Below are positions 6,882-16,500 of a DNA stretch of 18,136 bases, piece after piece. The position numbers and the translations under genes are program-made. The notes below the pieces were generated by a model. That model was not told the origin of the DNA, did no database searches, and was given only the letters and a program-made list of their open reading frames with translations. This DNA comes from Candidatus Eiseniibacteriota bacterium (GTDB taxonomy: Bacteria > Eisenbacteria > RBG-16-71-46 > SZUA-252): NCBI GenBank assembly GCA_016880395.1, contig JAEHDN010000084.1:1-18136 (forward strand), read 5' to 3'. Numbering within the stretch: position 1 is the first letter of the stretch; every line of letters begins with the position of its first letter.

Positions 6882-6889
6882 CCCTCCCT
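6882..6889 (-). promoter_or_regulatory. Ribosome binding site of purE
   Basis: On the minus strand the site reads AGGGAGGG, eight bases before the purE ATG at 6873. Its first bases belong to the purD stop codon (TAG, 6888-6890). It sets the purE start well inside a much longer open frame. Confidence 0.5.
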
Positions 6890-8171
6890 ATGGTTGAGGG
6901 GACTGCGCGATGTCGTTGCGATACTGCATGCCGTCGAAACGGACCCGCCGAACGGCGTCGTAGGCTGCGAGCCGCGCGTGCTCGAGCGTTCCGGACCGGG
7001 CGGTGACGCCCACGACGCGCCCGCCGCTCGTCACCCAGTTCGCTCCGCGCCGGTTCACGCCTGCGTGGTAGACGCAGATGCCGTGCGGCCAGGGCCCGTT
7101 CAGGCCCTCGATCACGATGCCCGATTCGGGCGATCCAGGATACCCCCGCGCCGCGAGGACCACGCAGACCGCGGCCCCCTCGTGCGCCACGAAGGTGCCG
7201 TGGCGCTCCTTCGGGAGCGCGCCGCGCGCCGCGGCGTTCGCGAGCGGGTAGAGATCCTCCGCGAGAAGCGGAAGGACCACCTGCGCTTCCGGGTCGCCGA
7301 ACCGTGCGTTCACCTCGAGGAGCTGCGGCCCCGCCGCGGTGAGCATGAGACCGAGATAGAGAATGCCGCGATAGGACGTGCCGCCATCCCGAAGCACGGC
7401 GAGGAGCGGATCGACGAGCGCGTGGGCGATCGCTTTCGCCTCCTCGGGCTGTGGCACGCGCGCCGGCGCGCAGGCGCCCATGCCCCCCGTGTTCGGACCG
7501 GTGTCTCCGTCGCCGAGCCGCTTGTGATCGCGGGCCGCCGGAAACAGGACCCACCGCTCACCGTCCGTGAGGACGAGGATCGAGGTCTCCTCCCCCGGGA
7601 GGAACTCCTCGACCACGAGGGTGCGTCCCGACGCGCCGAGCGCGCCGCGCCGCATCCACGCGTCGATGGCCGCGCCCGCCTCCTCGCGCGTCGACGCTAC
7701 GACAACGCCCTTGCCGGCCGCGAGGCCGTCCGCCTTGAGCACCACCGGAAGCGGCGCGTCCGCGACCATGCGCTCCGCCTCGTCGGCCGAGCGCGCCACG
7801 CGGAACGCCGCGGTGGGAAGCCCGGCCTTGTGGAACATCTCCTTCGCGAACACCTTGCTCGTCTCGAGGCGCGCTCCCTCCTTGCCGGGCCCGAGGACCG
7901 GCACGGCATCGGCGCGGAGGGCGTCGGCGAGTCCGGCCTCGAGCGGAGTCTCCGGGCCGATCACGACGAGATCGATCGCGTGTCCCCGGACCCAGCGGAC
8001 GAGCGCCTGCACGTCGGTCGCCTCGATGGGGACGCGCTCGGCGAGCGGCTCCATGCCGGGATTGCCGGGCGCGACGAAGACCTTCGGATGCTCGGAGGAC
8101 CGGTGGAGCGCGTCGACGATGGCGTGCTCGCGCCCTCCCTGCCCGACGACCAGGACTCTCGGGTCGCTCAT
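6888..8171 (-). CDS. purD: Phosphoribosylamine-glycine ligase (GAR synthetase)
   Basis: PurD joins glycine to 5-phosphoribosylamine using ATP, the second step of purine synthesis. The protein is 427 residues, the standard length for the single-domain bacterial enzyme. The N-terminal loop is GQGGREHA (10-17), where the commoner form is GSGGREHA. The ATP-grasp region has LPVVLKADGLAAGKGV (141-156), DHKRLGDGDTGPNTGGMGA (215-233), YRGILYLGLMLT and LEVNARFGDPE (285-294), with Glu286 and Asn288 as the expected metal ligands. The start is ATG and overlaps the gatB stop as ATGA. Its substrate glycine is made by GlyA, encoded further down the same run, and purE follows 14 bases later, so the pair may be expressed together although the steps are not consecutive. 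Confidence 0.97.
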   Translation of the reverse strand: MSDPRVLVVGQGGREHAIVDALHRSSEHPKVFVAPGNPGMEPLAERVPIEATDVQALVRWVRGHAIDLVVIGPETPLEAGLADALRADAVPVLGPGKEGARLETSKVFAKEMFHKAGLPTAAFRVARSADEAERMVADAPLPVVLKADGLAAGKGVVVASTREEAGAAIDAWMRRGALGASGRTLVVEEFLPGEETSILVLTDGERWVLFPAARDHKRLGDGDTGPNTGGMGACAPARVPQPEEAKAIAHALVDPLLAVLRDGGTSYRGILYLGLMLTAAGPQLLEVNARFGDPEAQVVLPLLAEDLYPLANAAARGALPKERHGTFVAHEGAAVCVVLAARGYPGSPESGIVIEGLNGPWPHGICVYHAGVNRRGANWVTSGGRVVGVTARSGTLEHARLAAYDAVRRVRFDGMQYRNDIAQSPQP

Positions 8172-9649
8172 GCCTGCTTGGCGAGGGCCGCGCGCAGCGC
8201 GGCCTGGAGCTTCTCGGGGTGGGCGCGCCCGCCCGAGCGCTTCATCGCCTGGCCGACGAAGAAGCCAAAGGTCTTCTCCTTCCCGGCTCGGAACTCCGCG
8301 GCCGGGCCGGGATTCGCGGCCACGATCTCGTCGGCGAGCTCGAGGAGCGACGCCTCGTCGTCGATCGGCAGGAGCCCGTGGCGCTTCACGATCTCGTCCG
8401 GAGCCGCCGGATCCGTGAGCATGTGCTCGAACACCTGCTTCCCGATCTTCCCGGAGATGCTGCCGGCGCCGATCATGCCCACGAGCGCCCCGAGCCGGTC
8501 AGCCTGGATCGGGAACCGCTCGATCGAAAGCCCGTCCCGGTTCCGGATCGCGTTCACCTCGGTCATGATCCAGTTCGACGCGAGCTTCGGCTGCCCCGAT
8601 CGCGCCGCGACGTCCTCGTAATAGCTCGCGAGCGAGCGCGTCTCGATGAGAACCTCGGCGTCGTACTCCGGAATCCCGTGCTCCCGCACGAGGCGCTCCC
8701 GGAGCGCGTGCGGCAGCTCGGGAAGCGAGGCTCGCACCGATTCGATCCAGGCCGGGTCGAGATCGAGCGGCAGGAGATCGGGCTCCGGAAAGTACCGGTA
8801 GTCGTGCGCCTCCTCCTTGCTGCGCATCGACTCGGCCACGCCCTGCTCCGAGTTCCAGAGGAGCGTCTCCTGGACCACGCGTCCGCCGGATTCGATCAGC
8901 CCGATCTGCCTCTCGATCTCGTAGGCGATCGCGCGGTCGACGAACCGGAACGAGTTCAGGTTCTTGATCTCGGTCTTCGTGCCGAACGATGTGGAGCCCT
9001 TCGGGCGCACGGACACGTTGGCGTCGCACCGGAGGCTCCCCTCCTCCATGTTGCCGTCGCATACGTCGAGGTAGACGAGGATCTGGCGAAGGCGCGCCAT
9101 GTAGTCGGTCGCCTCCTCGCCCGAGCGGATGTCGGGCTCCGAGACGATCTCGATCAGAGGCACGCCGGCGCGGTTGAGATCCACGCGGGTCGTGTGGATG
9201 CCGGCGCGGCCCTCCGGGTGAAGCGATTTCCCCGCGTCCTCCTCGAGGTGGATCCGCACGAGGCCGATCCGCTTCCAGCCCTCCCCCGAGCGAATGTCGA
9301 TCGAGCCCCCTTCGCAGAGGGGCCGGTCGTACTGGGAGATCTGATAGCCCTTGGGAAGATCCGGATAGAAGTAGTTCTTCCGTGCGAACACGCTCCGGAG
9401 CGCGATCTTCGATCCGACGGCGAGGCCGACCATGACGGCGTCCCGGACCGCGCGCTCATTGAGCACGGGGAGCACGCCCGGAAGCCCGAGGCAGACCGGG
9501 CAGACCTGGGTGTTGGGCGGCGCGCCGAAGCGGGTCGAGCAGCAGCAGAAGATCTTGGATGCCGTCTTGAGCTGCGCGTGCACCTCGAGCCCGATCACGG
9601 GCTCGTAGCGCTCGCGCGCCCCGGCGATGGCTTTCGGGGCGGTGCTCAC
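8168..9649 (-). CDS. gatB: Asp-tRNA(Asn)/Glu-tRNA(Gln) amidotransferase subunit B
   Basis: GatB binds the mischarged Glu-tRNA(Gln) or Asp-tRNA(Asn) and activates the side-chain carboxyl with ATP; ammonia comes from GatA. The 493-residue protein has VIGLEVHAQLKT (18-29), the zinc site Cys35/Cys37 with Cys50/Cys53 around STRFGAPPNTQVCPVCLG, YPDLPKGYQISQYD (95-108), LVRIHLEEDAGKS and VDLNRAGVPLIEIVSEPD, all conserved. The C-terminal GatB/YqeY tRNA-binding domain fills roughly the last 145 residues (SNWIMTEVNAIRN onward, ending AALRAALAKQA). The start is GTG at 9649, overlapping the gatA stop as GTGA and preceded by GGAGG with a seven-base spacer. The same frame stays open for another 346 codons upstream, but that stretch is a shadow of gatA. 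Confidence 0.97.
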   Translation of the reverse strand: MSTAPKAIAGARERYEPVIGLEVHAQLKTASKIFCCCSTRFGAPPNTQVCPVCLGLPGVLPVLNERAVRDAVMVGLAVGSKIALRSVFARKNYFYPDLPKGYQISQYDRPLCEGGSIDIRSGEGWKRIGLVRIHLEEDAGKSLHPEGRAGIHTTRVDLNRAGVPLIEIVSEPDIRSGEEATDYMARLRQILVYLDVCDGNMEEGSLRCDANVSVRPKGSTSFGTKTEIKNLNSFRFVDRAIAYEIERQIGLIESGGRVVQETLLWNSEQGVAESMRSKEEAHDYRYFPEPDLLPLDLDPAWIESVRASLPELPHALRERLVREHGIPEYDAEVLIETRSLASYYEDVAARSGQPKLASNWIMTEVNAIRNRDGLSIERFPIQADRLGALVGMIGAGSISGKIGKQVFEHMLTDPAAPDEIVKRHGLLPIDDEASLLELADEIVAANPGPAAEFRAGKEKTFGFFVGQAMKRSGGRAHPEKLQAALRAALAKQA

Positions 9650-11124
9650 GCGGCCGCCTCCGCGAGAGCCGGCGCCCGCCGCGCGGCGTCGCTCGCCTTC
9701 TCCCAGGCCCGCGCCACGCGCAGGAGGGTCGTCTCGTCGACGGGCTTTCCCACCAGCTGGAGCCCGATCGGGAGGCCGCTCTTCGTGAAGCCCGCGGGGA
9801 ACGAGAGCGCGGGCACGCCCGCGAGGGACGCCGGGATCGAGTAGATGTCGTTCAGGTACATCGCCAGAGGATCCTCGGTCTTCTCGCCGAGCCGGAACGG
9901 AGGCGTGGGAGTGACCGGGAGGAGGAGCACGTCGGCCTTCCCGAACGCCTCCGTGAAATCGCGGCGGATCAGGGTCCGCACCTTCTGCGCGCGGAGATAA
10001 TAGGCGTCGTAGTACCCGGCCGAGAGCGCGTACGTTCCGAGCAGGATCCGCCGCTTGACCTCGCGCCCGAAGCCGAGCCCGCGGGTCGTCTCGTACATGC
10101 CCCGGAGATCGCCGTTCCCGGCTCGCAGCCCGTACCGCACGCCGTCGTAGCGAGCCAGGTTGCTCGAGGCCTCCGCCGGGGCGATGAGGTAGTACGTGGC
10201 GATCGCGTAGCGGGCGTGCGGGAGCGCGACGTCCAGCTCGGTCGCGCCCTCGCGCGCGAGCCCGTCGCGGACCTGGTCGAGGCAGGCGCGGATCTCGGGA
10301 TCGAGCCCCTCGCCCAGGAACTGTCCCGGAATGCCGATCCGGATTCCCTTCACCCCGCGCTCCAGCTCCTCGAGGTCCACTCCCTTCGCCTCGGGGCGGC
10401 TCGTCATGTCGCGAGGATCCCGTCCTACGATCGAATCGAAGAGGAGCGCCGCGTCGCGCGCACTCCGGGCCAGGGGCCCGATCTGGTCCAGCGACGAGGC
10501 AAAGGCGACGAGACCGTAGCGCGAGACCGAGCCGTAGGTGGGCTTGAGTCCCACGACCCCGCAGAAGGCCGCGGGCTGCCGGACCGAGCCTCCGGTATCG
10601 GAGCCGAGCGCGAGCGGCGCCTCGCGCGCGGCTACGGTCGCGGCCGAGCCGCCGCTCGATCCGCCCGGCACGCGCTCGGGGTCCCACGGATTCCGGACCG
10701 GCTTGTAGGCGGAGTTCTCGTTGGAGGAGCCCATCGCGAACTCGTCGCAGTTGGTCTTCCCGAAGAGGATCGCGCCCGCCTGGCGGAGTCGTGTGATCAC
10801 GTGGGCGTCGTAGGGCGGGCGATACGCCTCGAGAATGCGCGAGCCGCAGGTCGTGGGCACGCCTCGGATGCAGATGTTGTCCTTGATGGCGACCGGCACG
10901 CCTGCGAGGGGGCCGAGCGGCTCGCCGCTCTTCCGGCGATCGTCGACCGCGGTTGCGGCAGCCAGGATGGATTCCGGATCCAGATGCAGATAGGTGCCGA
11001 GGCGATCCGACGTGCGCCCGGTCCGCTCGAGGAACGCGCGCGCGATCTCGCTCGCGCTCCGCGAGCCGTCGCGGACGGAGCGCGCGAGGTCCTCGGCCGT
11101 CTCCTTGTGAACGGAGGCGCTCAT
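9646..11124 (-). CDS. gatA: Asp-tRNA(Asn)/Glu-tRNA(Gln) amidotransferase subunit A
   Basis: GatA is the glutaminase of the GatCAB complex, releasing ammonia from glutamine for transfer to GatB. The 492-residue protein is full length for the amidase-signature family. The catalytic triad is visible as Lys81 (PVAIKDNIC), cis-Ser156 in GGSSGGSA and the nucleophile Ser180 in DTGGSVRQPAAF, at the same spacing as in Staphylococcus aureus GatA (Lys79, Ser154, Ser178). GLKPTYGSVSRYGLVAFASSLDQIGP follows, as expected of GatA rather than of a general amidase. The start is ATG at 11124, overlapping the gatC stop as ATGA; no good ribosome binding site is seen, so translation is likely coupled to gatC. Confidence 0.97.
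   Translation of the reverse strand: MSASVHKETAEDLARSVRDGSRSASEIARAFLERTGRTSDRLGTYLHLDPESILAAATAVDDRRKSGEPLGPLAGVPVAIKDNICIRGVPTTCGSRILEAYRPPYDAHVITRLRQAGAILFGKTNCDEFAMGSSNENSAYKPVRNPWDPERVPGGSSGGSAATVAAREAPLALGSDTGGSVRQPAAFCGVVGLKPTYGSVSRYGLVAFASSLDQIGPLARSARDAALLFDSIVGRDPRDMTSRPEAKGVDLEELERGVKGIRIGIPGQFLGEGLDPEIRACLDQVRDGLAREGATELDVALPHARYAIATYYLIAPAEASSNLARYDGVRYGLRAGNGDLRGMYETTRGLGFGREVKRRILLGTYALSAGYYDAYYLRAQKVRTLIRRDFTEAFGKADVLLLPVTPTPPFRLGEKTEDPLAMYLNDIYSIPASLAGVPALSFPAGFTKSGLPIGLQLVGKPVDETTLLRVARAWEKASDAARRAPALAEAAA
9657..9661 (-). promoter_or_regulatory. Ribosome binding site of gatB
   Basis: On the minus strand this is GGAGG, seven bases before the GTG at 9649 and inside the end of gatA. 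It supports the GTG as the gatB start, overlapping the gatA stop, rather than any start in the long open frame upstream. Confidence 0.6.
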
Positions 11125-11408
11125 ACGACGCGCGGCACCCGGAAGTAGTCCTCCTCGCGATCGGGCGCGGCCGCCAGCGCCTCGTCTCTCACGTCGGACG
11201 AAATCTCCTCGTCCGGACGGAGCGGAACAGGCTCCCCCGCCACGACGGTGCTGGTCGGCTCGATCCCCTCGACGTCGAGAGCCTGGAGCTGCTCCACGTA
11301 GGTGAGGATCTCCTGCAGCTCCCGGACGTAGCGCTCCTCGTCCTCGGGCGCGACGCGCAGGCGAGCGAGCGCGGCGATCTTCCGGACCGTGCCCGCGTCA
11401 ATCCGCAT
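11121..11408 (-). CDS. gatC: Asp-tRNA(Asn)/Glu-tRNA(Gln) amidotransferase subunit C
   Basis: GatC is the small subunit that wraps around GatA and stabilises the GatA-GatB pair. The 95-residue protein matches the family in length and pattern: KIAALARLRV near the N-terminus (residues 10-19), LQEILTYVEQLQALDVEGIEPT in the middle, and the tail with LRPDE, REEDYFRVPRVV. The ATG at 11408 is preceded by GGAG with a seven-base spacer and lies 11 bases inside the end of the helicase gene, so the two are translated from overlapping frames. Together with gatA and gatB it makes a complete gatCAB set in the order C-A-B. Confidence 0.96.
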   Translation of the reverse strand: MRIDAGTVRKIAALARLRVAPEDEERYVRELQEILTYVEQLQALDVEGIEPTSTVVAGEPVPLRPDEEISSDVRDEALAAAPDREEDYFRVPRVV

Positions 11409-13548
11409 GGCTCAGCTCCGCGAAGGCGGCCAGGATCTTCTTCGTGCCCGCGCGCCGGAACTGCACGGTGAGCTTCGCGCGCTCCCCCACGCCCTCGCAC
11501 GCCACCACGACCCCCTCGCCGAACTGGGGATGGAGGACCCGGACGCCGACGGGGCTCGGGCCCTTGGCGCTCGACGACGAGGACGAAGACGCGCCCGCGT
11601 ACCGCCGCGGCGACACGGGTCGCGCGGCCTGCCAGGGCTCGGCCTCCTCGATCTCGAGACACTCACGCGGAATCTCCGCGATGAACCGCGAGATTCCGCC
11701 GCCCGATGCGTTCCAGCTCCGGCGGTAGTGAGCGTGGAGGAGATGGACCTCCTTCTGCGCGCGCGTGATCGCCACGTAGAGGAGCCTCCGCTCCTCCTCC
11801 AGCTCGGCCGGATCGTCGAGGGCGGATGCGTGCGGCAGGAGCCCCTCCTCCATGCCCGCGATCATCACGACCGGGAACTCGAGCCCCTTCGCCGAGTGGA
11901 TGGTCATGAGGTTCACCGTGTCCTCTCCCTCCTCCCACAGATCGACGTCGGTGAGGAGCGACACCTCGGCGAGGAATCCATCGACGCTCGGCTCCTCCGC
12001 CCGGCGCGCGTAGGCCTCGGCTCCCGCGATCAGCTCCTCGACGTTCTCGATCCGCTCCGATGCCTCGACCGGATCGTCCTCCTGGAGGTATTCCCGGTAG
12101 CGGACCCGCGCCACCAGCTCCGCGACGCAGGCGGGGGGCGACAGGTCGAGGAGCGGCTTCAGGGACTCGAAGAGGTGCGAGACCTCCGCCAGCTTCCGCG
12201 CGGAGGCCGGGCCGACGGACTGGACGAGATCGGGATGGGCCAGCGCTTCCGGCACGGTCAGGCTGCGCGCATCCATGAACTCGCGCAGCCGGTCGATCGT
12301 GGTCTTGCCGATGCCCCGGCCCGGGACGTTGATCACGCGGAGCCACGCGACCGTGTCGCGCGGCTGCACGACGGCGCGCAGGTAGGCGAGCACGTCCTTC
12401 ACCTCGCGCCGCTCGTAGAAGGAGATGCCCCCCGTGATCTGATACGGGATCGCCGAGCGGCGGAGCGCGTTCTCGACCGCGCGCGACTGCGCATTGGTCC
12501 GGTAGAGCACAACGAAGTCCCGGTTCGAGCGGCCGTCCCGCCGCCGCGCCTCGAGCAGGAGCGAGACCACCTTCTCCCCCTCGGCCTCCTCGTCGGGAAG
12601 CACGTGGAGCATGAGCGGGTTCCCCGCCTCGTTCTCCGTCCAGAGCTCCTTCTCCTTGCGGCCCACGTTGTGCTTCACCACGCCGTTGGCCGCGCGGAGG
12701 ATCGTGCGCGTGGAGCGGTAGTTCTGGGTGAGGCGGAGCACGGTGGCCTCCGGAAACTGCTTCTCGAAGGAGAGGATGTTCCCGACGTCGGCCCCGCGCC
12801 AGCGGTAGATCGACTGGTCATCGTCCCCCACCACGGTGAGGTTCCGGTGGATGCGCGAGAGCCGCTCGATCAGCTCGAACTGGATCGCGTTCGTGTCCTG
12901 GTACTCGTCGACCAGCACGTGCTGGAAGCGGCCGGCGTAGGAGCGGAGCACGCTCTCGTCCGCGTCGAAGAGCCGCACCGTGTAGAGGAGCAGGTCGTCG
13001 AAGTCCATCGCGGCCCGCTCGCGGAGCGCCTTCGCATAGCGCGCGTAGACCGGCGCGAGCCGACGGTCGATGGGCGAGCGGATCTGGGACTCGAACGCCT
13101 CCGGGGTGATGCCCTCGTTCTTGAGCCTCGAGATCCGGGACCCGGCGCCCGCCGGCGTGAGCGCGCGGTCGTCGCCCCCCTCGTCCCGGAGCAGCTCCCG
13201 GAGGAGGCCGCGTTGATCGTCGGTGTCGTAGATCACGAACGAGCGCGGGTAGCCGAGCAGCTCGGAGTGACGGCGCAGGATGCGCACGCAGGTCGCGTGG
13301 AAGGTGCCCACCCAGGAGCGGATGTCGTCCGAGCCGAGGAGCGATTCCACGCGCTCGCGCATCTCGCGGGCGGCCTTGTTGGTGAAGGTGAAGGCCAGGA
13401 CGCCGCCTTCGGGGACCCCGCGCTCGCGCACGAGGTGAGCCACGCGTCCCGTGAGGACGCGCGTCTTGCCGCTCCCCGCACCCGCGAGGATGAGGAGGGG
13501 GCCGCCGGGATGCTCGACGGCCTGGCGCTGGACCGGGTTCAGTTCCAC
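11398..13548 (-). CDS. pcrA: UvrD/PcrA-type superfamily 1 DNA helicase
   Basis: This is a 3'-5' DNA translocase/helicase of the UvrD/PcrA/Rep group, acting in excision repair, replication restart and removal of proteins from DNA. The 716-residue protein has the Q motif LNPVQRQAV (3-11), Walker A AGAGSGKT (22-29), motif Ia TFTNKAAREM, Walker B VDEYQDTN (213-220), motif III GDDDQSIYRWRGA (241-253), motif IV LTQNYRST (273-280), motif V TIHSAKGLEF (549-558) and motif VI LLYVAITRAQ (589-598). A linker with seven serines (654-660) leads to a C-terminal Tudor-like domain (VGVRVLHPQFGEGVVV onward), which contacts RNA polymerase in PcrA/UvrD. The start is GTG, seven bases after the tamB-like stop, without a clear ribosome binding site. 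The Tudor-like tail favours PcrA/UvrD over Rep; choosing between pcrA and uvrD as a name is a matter of convention. Confidence 0.95.
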   Translation of the reverse strand: MELNPVQRQAVEHPGGPLLILAGAGSGKTRVLTGRVAHLVRERGVPEGGVLAFTFTNKAAREMRERVESLLGSDDIRSWVGTFHATCVRILRRHSELLGYPRSFVIYDTDDQRGLLRELLRDEGGDDRALTPAGAGSRISRLKNEGITPEAFESQIRSPIDRRLAPVYARYAKALRERAAMDFDDLLLYTVRLFDADESVLRSYAGRFQHVLVDEYQDTNAIQFELIERLSRIHRNLTVVGDDDQSIYRWRGADVGNILSFEKQFPEATVLRLTQNYRSTRTILRAANGVVKHNVGRKEKELWTENEAGNPLMLHVLPDEEAEGEKVVSLLLEARRRDGRSNRDFVVLYRTNAQSRAVENALRRSAIPYQITGGISFYERREVKDVLAYLRAVVQPRDTVAWLRVINVPGRGIGKTTIDRLREFMDARSLTVPEALAHPDLVQSVGPASARKLAEVSHLFESLKPLLDLSPPACVAELVARVRYREYLQEDDPVEASERIENVEELIAGAEAYARRAEEPSVDGFLAEVSLLTDVDLWEEGEDTVNLMTIHSAKGLEFPVVMIAGMEEGLLPHASALDDPAELEEERRLLYVAITRAQKEVHLLHAHYRRSWNASGGGISRFIAEIPRECLEIEEAEPWQAARPVSPRRYAGASSSSSSSAKGPSPVGVRVLHPQFGEGVVVACEGVGERAKLTVQFRRAGTKKILAAFAELSHAD
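11416..11419 (-). promoter_or_regulatory. Ribosome binding site of gatC
   Basis: GGAG on the minus strand, seven bases before the gatC ATG at 11408. It lies within the last codons of the pcrA gene, so gatC can be initiated independently although its start overlaps the pcrA end. Confidence 0.45.
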
Positions 13549-13555
13549 GCGTCGA

Positions 13556-16500
13556 TCAATATTCCAATCGGATCTTGAGGTCGAGATTGTATTCCTGGGG
13601 CGGTTTGTCCGGAGCGGTGCTCCGGATCTGCTGGCCTTTCAGCAGGAGATGCCGGGTCACGCGGTAATCCGCGCTGATCTCCTGCTCCGCCGTCGCCGAG
13701 AAGTCCTTAGAATACTTGAAGTAGAACTGCGGGGTCACGTACTTTCCCACCCCCACGACGCTCAGCGCGCTCGTGGACTTGTTCTGGTCGGCGGCGGCGC
13801 CGCTCCCGCGCAGATCGATCGTGTCGATGAAGCCCGAGCTGCCGATCCAGCGCTCCACGTTCTGGAAGAGGTAGTTCGAGATCGGCACCGCGACCGACGG
13901 ATCCACCCCGCCGCTCGCGGCCGCCTCCGTGGTGCCCACGCCGCCGAGCGGGACGAATTGACCGAACGCGAGCGCCTTCCAGAGATCGTTCGGCGGCGTC
14001 CCGAAGTCGTCGTAGACGCGGACCTTGAGCCGGGACACGCGGTCCGTCAGCGCGAGGTAGACGACCCGGGATCCCTCCGGCTTGGACGGATCATGGATGG
14101 AGGTTTCGCCGACGACGTTGACGTCGGGATCGATGCGGTCTGGATTGTTGAAGCTGACCGTCCCCTGCAGATTCCGGAACTCGCGCGTGACCACGTAGTA
14201 CTTGCCGCTGCGCACCTCGAGCACGCCGAGCGCCAGATCGCCGTAGCCCTCGTTCTTGAACGTGAGCGGGCCCTCGGCCGTCTCCACCTCCACCTCGGCG
14301 TCGAGGTTCCGGTAGAAGAAGTTCCCCGGCATATCCACCGTCACGCTGTAGAGGAACGGCAGCGGCTCCGACGGGGCCGAGGGGGGCTTCGCGAGATCGA
14401 GAGTCAGCTCGCCCTTCGTGATGGTCCCGTGCCCCGTGATGAGCGGCCGCTCGGCCCCTCGCGGATCGCGGCCGTTCACGATGTCCAGGGTTCCCGTGAA
14501 GCGGGCGGCGTAGGTGTTCCGGTCGGTCGCCGTGAAGCCGGTGGCCGTGACGTGCAGCTCGTAGGTCCCCGGCGGCCCGAATCCCGGCGGCCCCGCGGCT
14601 CGCTTCCCGGTGGGCCAGCGCCAGAACCCCGTCGCCTCGATCTTCCCCTTCTCCCCTTGCCTGGCGACCGCGCGCGTGATCGTGAGCTGCTTCTGGTCGA
14701 ACGTGGCGTCGAGATCCACGTGGTCGATGACCTCGTCGCGGCCCGCGGGGCGCAGCCGGCCCCCTGTCAGATGGAAGTTCCCGGTCACGCGCGCGTCCGA
14801 GGGCGTGCCCGACACGACCGCGGAGGCCGAGTAGCGCCCCGAGCTGTACCCGATCATCTCCGGCAGGAGGAGCCGCGCGATCGAGAAATCGCCGTTCGGG
14901 ATCTCCACGGAGAGCGAGATGGGCTCCTTGTCGATCAGCCGGTCGTCGGCGTAGAACGCGAGGTCGAGCGGGAGCTCGCCCCGGATCTGCGACCCCGCAC
15001 CTTCGGTCTGCCGCGCGTCGAAGCGGTTGATCCGGAGCCGGCGATCCTTGTAGGCCAGATCCACGGCGGAGATCTCCCCCCTGACGCCGCGATAGGCCAT
15101 CGACGAGACGCGCCCCTCGATGCTCATGACCGGAGCGGACGACGGGCCGCTCACGCGCGCGGTCCCGGTGGCGATCCCTTCGAGCGTGCGGAGCGAGGTG
15201 TCGGCGGGGGCGACGAGGCGGAGGTCGAAGGAATCGAGCGAAGCGGTGAGCGCCAGGTCGGCGTGCTCGGTCCAGGTCCGGTCGTGCCGCCCCGCCGCGC
15301 GGAGCCAGTCCTGGAGCGTGAGGTGCGGCCGGATCGTGCCCGAGGCGAGGATCCGGCTTGCGGCCGCCTTCCACGCGGCCTGCTCCACCGTGAGGACGCC
15401 GGGCGTGTAGTTGAGGTCGAGCCGCACGCTGTCCCCCGCGATGTCGCCGACGACGGGCTCGATCACGGTCAGCTTGAGGGACACGTCCGGGTCGCGAAGC
15501 GGGCCGCTGGCGAGGAAGTCGCCCTGCAGGACCCCCGCGAATCTCGTCTTCCCATGGGAGAATCCGGGCAACCGACCCAGGTCGACCTCCGCGATGCTCC
15601 CGCGAGCGTCGATCGCGTCCGCGGAGGGGTTGTAGTCCAGATCCAGTCGAAGCGTGCCGGGGTCGAGATCGAGGGCGAGGTCGGACACGCGCACGCGCTT
15701 CCCGAAGAATCCGATCCGCACGGGGCCGCGGTTCCGGACGTGATATTCCCCCGCGGCGAGCGCCACGGAATCGATCTGCGCCTCGGTCCCCTCCTCGGCG
15801 AAGATCACCCTGCCCCCGAGCGTGATCAGCGTATCCCCGAGCGACTGCCGGTAGCGCTCGATCCGGAGGGTCTTCCCTCCGCTCACCGTGGCGTCCACGT
15901 TGCCGAGCGGCCGCTCTCCGGCGTGGAGGCCACGGATGCCCGCGTCGGCCACGAGGTCGAGCTCGGGCCGGAACCGGCCCTGTAGCTCGACGGTAAGGGT
16001 ATCGCCGCCGACCCCGTTCTTGAGGCGCGTGCCGTAGAGGTCCATCTGCGCCTGGTAGAGGGGCGACTCCAGTGTGCCGGACAGGGTCGCGTCGACGCGT
16101 CCCCGCCCGGCATCGATCTGCGGCGATCCAAGGAGCGTGTTCATTCCGCTCAGGTCCTGCACCGACGCGTGGATGTCGAGCTGGAGCGCGCGATCCGCGC
16201 CGAGCGATCCGACGGCGACGACTCGTCCGCCCGGGATCTCGACCCAGCTGCTGTCCAGGACCGCGGCGCCGTTCGGATGCGCCGCCACACGCAAATGACC
16301 GCGCCGGATCGCGAGTCGTCCGAGGCGGCTCGCAGCGAGATCGACCGAGGCGGCCACGTCGATGGAGGGCGCGGCGCGTCGAACCGAGAAGCGTCCGCGT
16401 CCTGCCAGCGAGCCGGACGGCGTGTTCTCGGGCGACTTCCACCAGGGGAGAACGGCTGGATTGACGTCACGGAACGCGAGATCCGCGGTCAGCGCTCCGC

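Noticed and set aside
6874..7554. Upstream extension of the purE frame
   Set aside because: It overlaps purD, is arginine-rich without motifs, and PurE starts naturally at 6873 with a ribosome binding site.
9650..10687. N-terminal extension of 346 codons in the gatB frame
   Set aside because: The stretch lies over gatA, is low-complexity Arg/Gly/Ala sequence, and GatB homologues begin at the GTG at 9649, which has its own GGAGG site.
11389..13578. Plus-strand open frame of 729 codons opposite pcrA
   Set aside because: It mirrors pcrA almost end to end, has no recognisable domain, and pcrA carries all helicase motifs in order.
13451..15985. Plus-strand open frame of 844 codons opposite the tamB-like gene
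   Set aside because: Its translation is rich in Arg, Glu, His and Val with no family motif, as expected of an antisense frame in GC-rich coding DNA; the minus-strand gene has clear TamB features.
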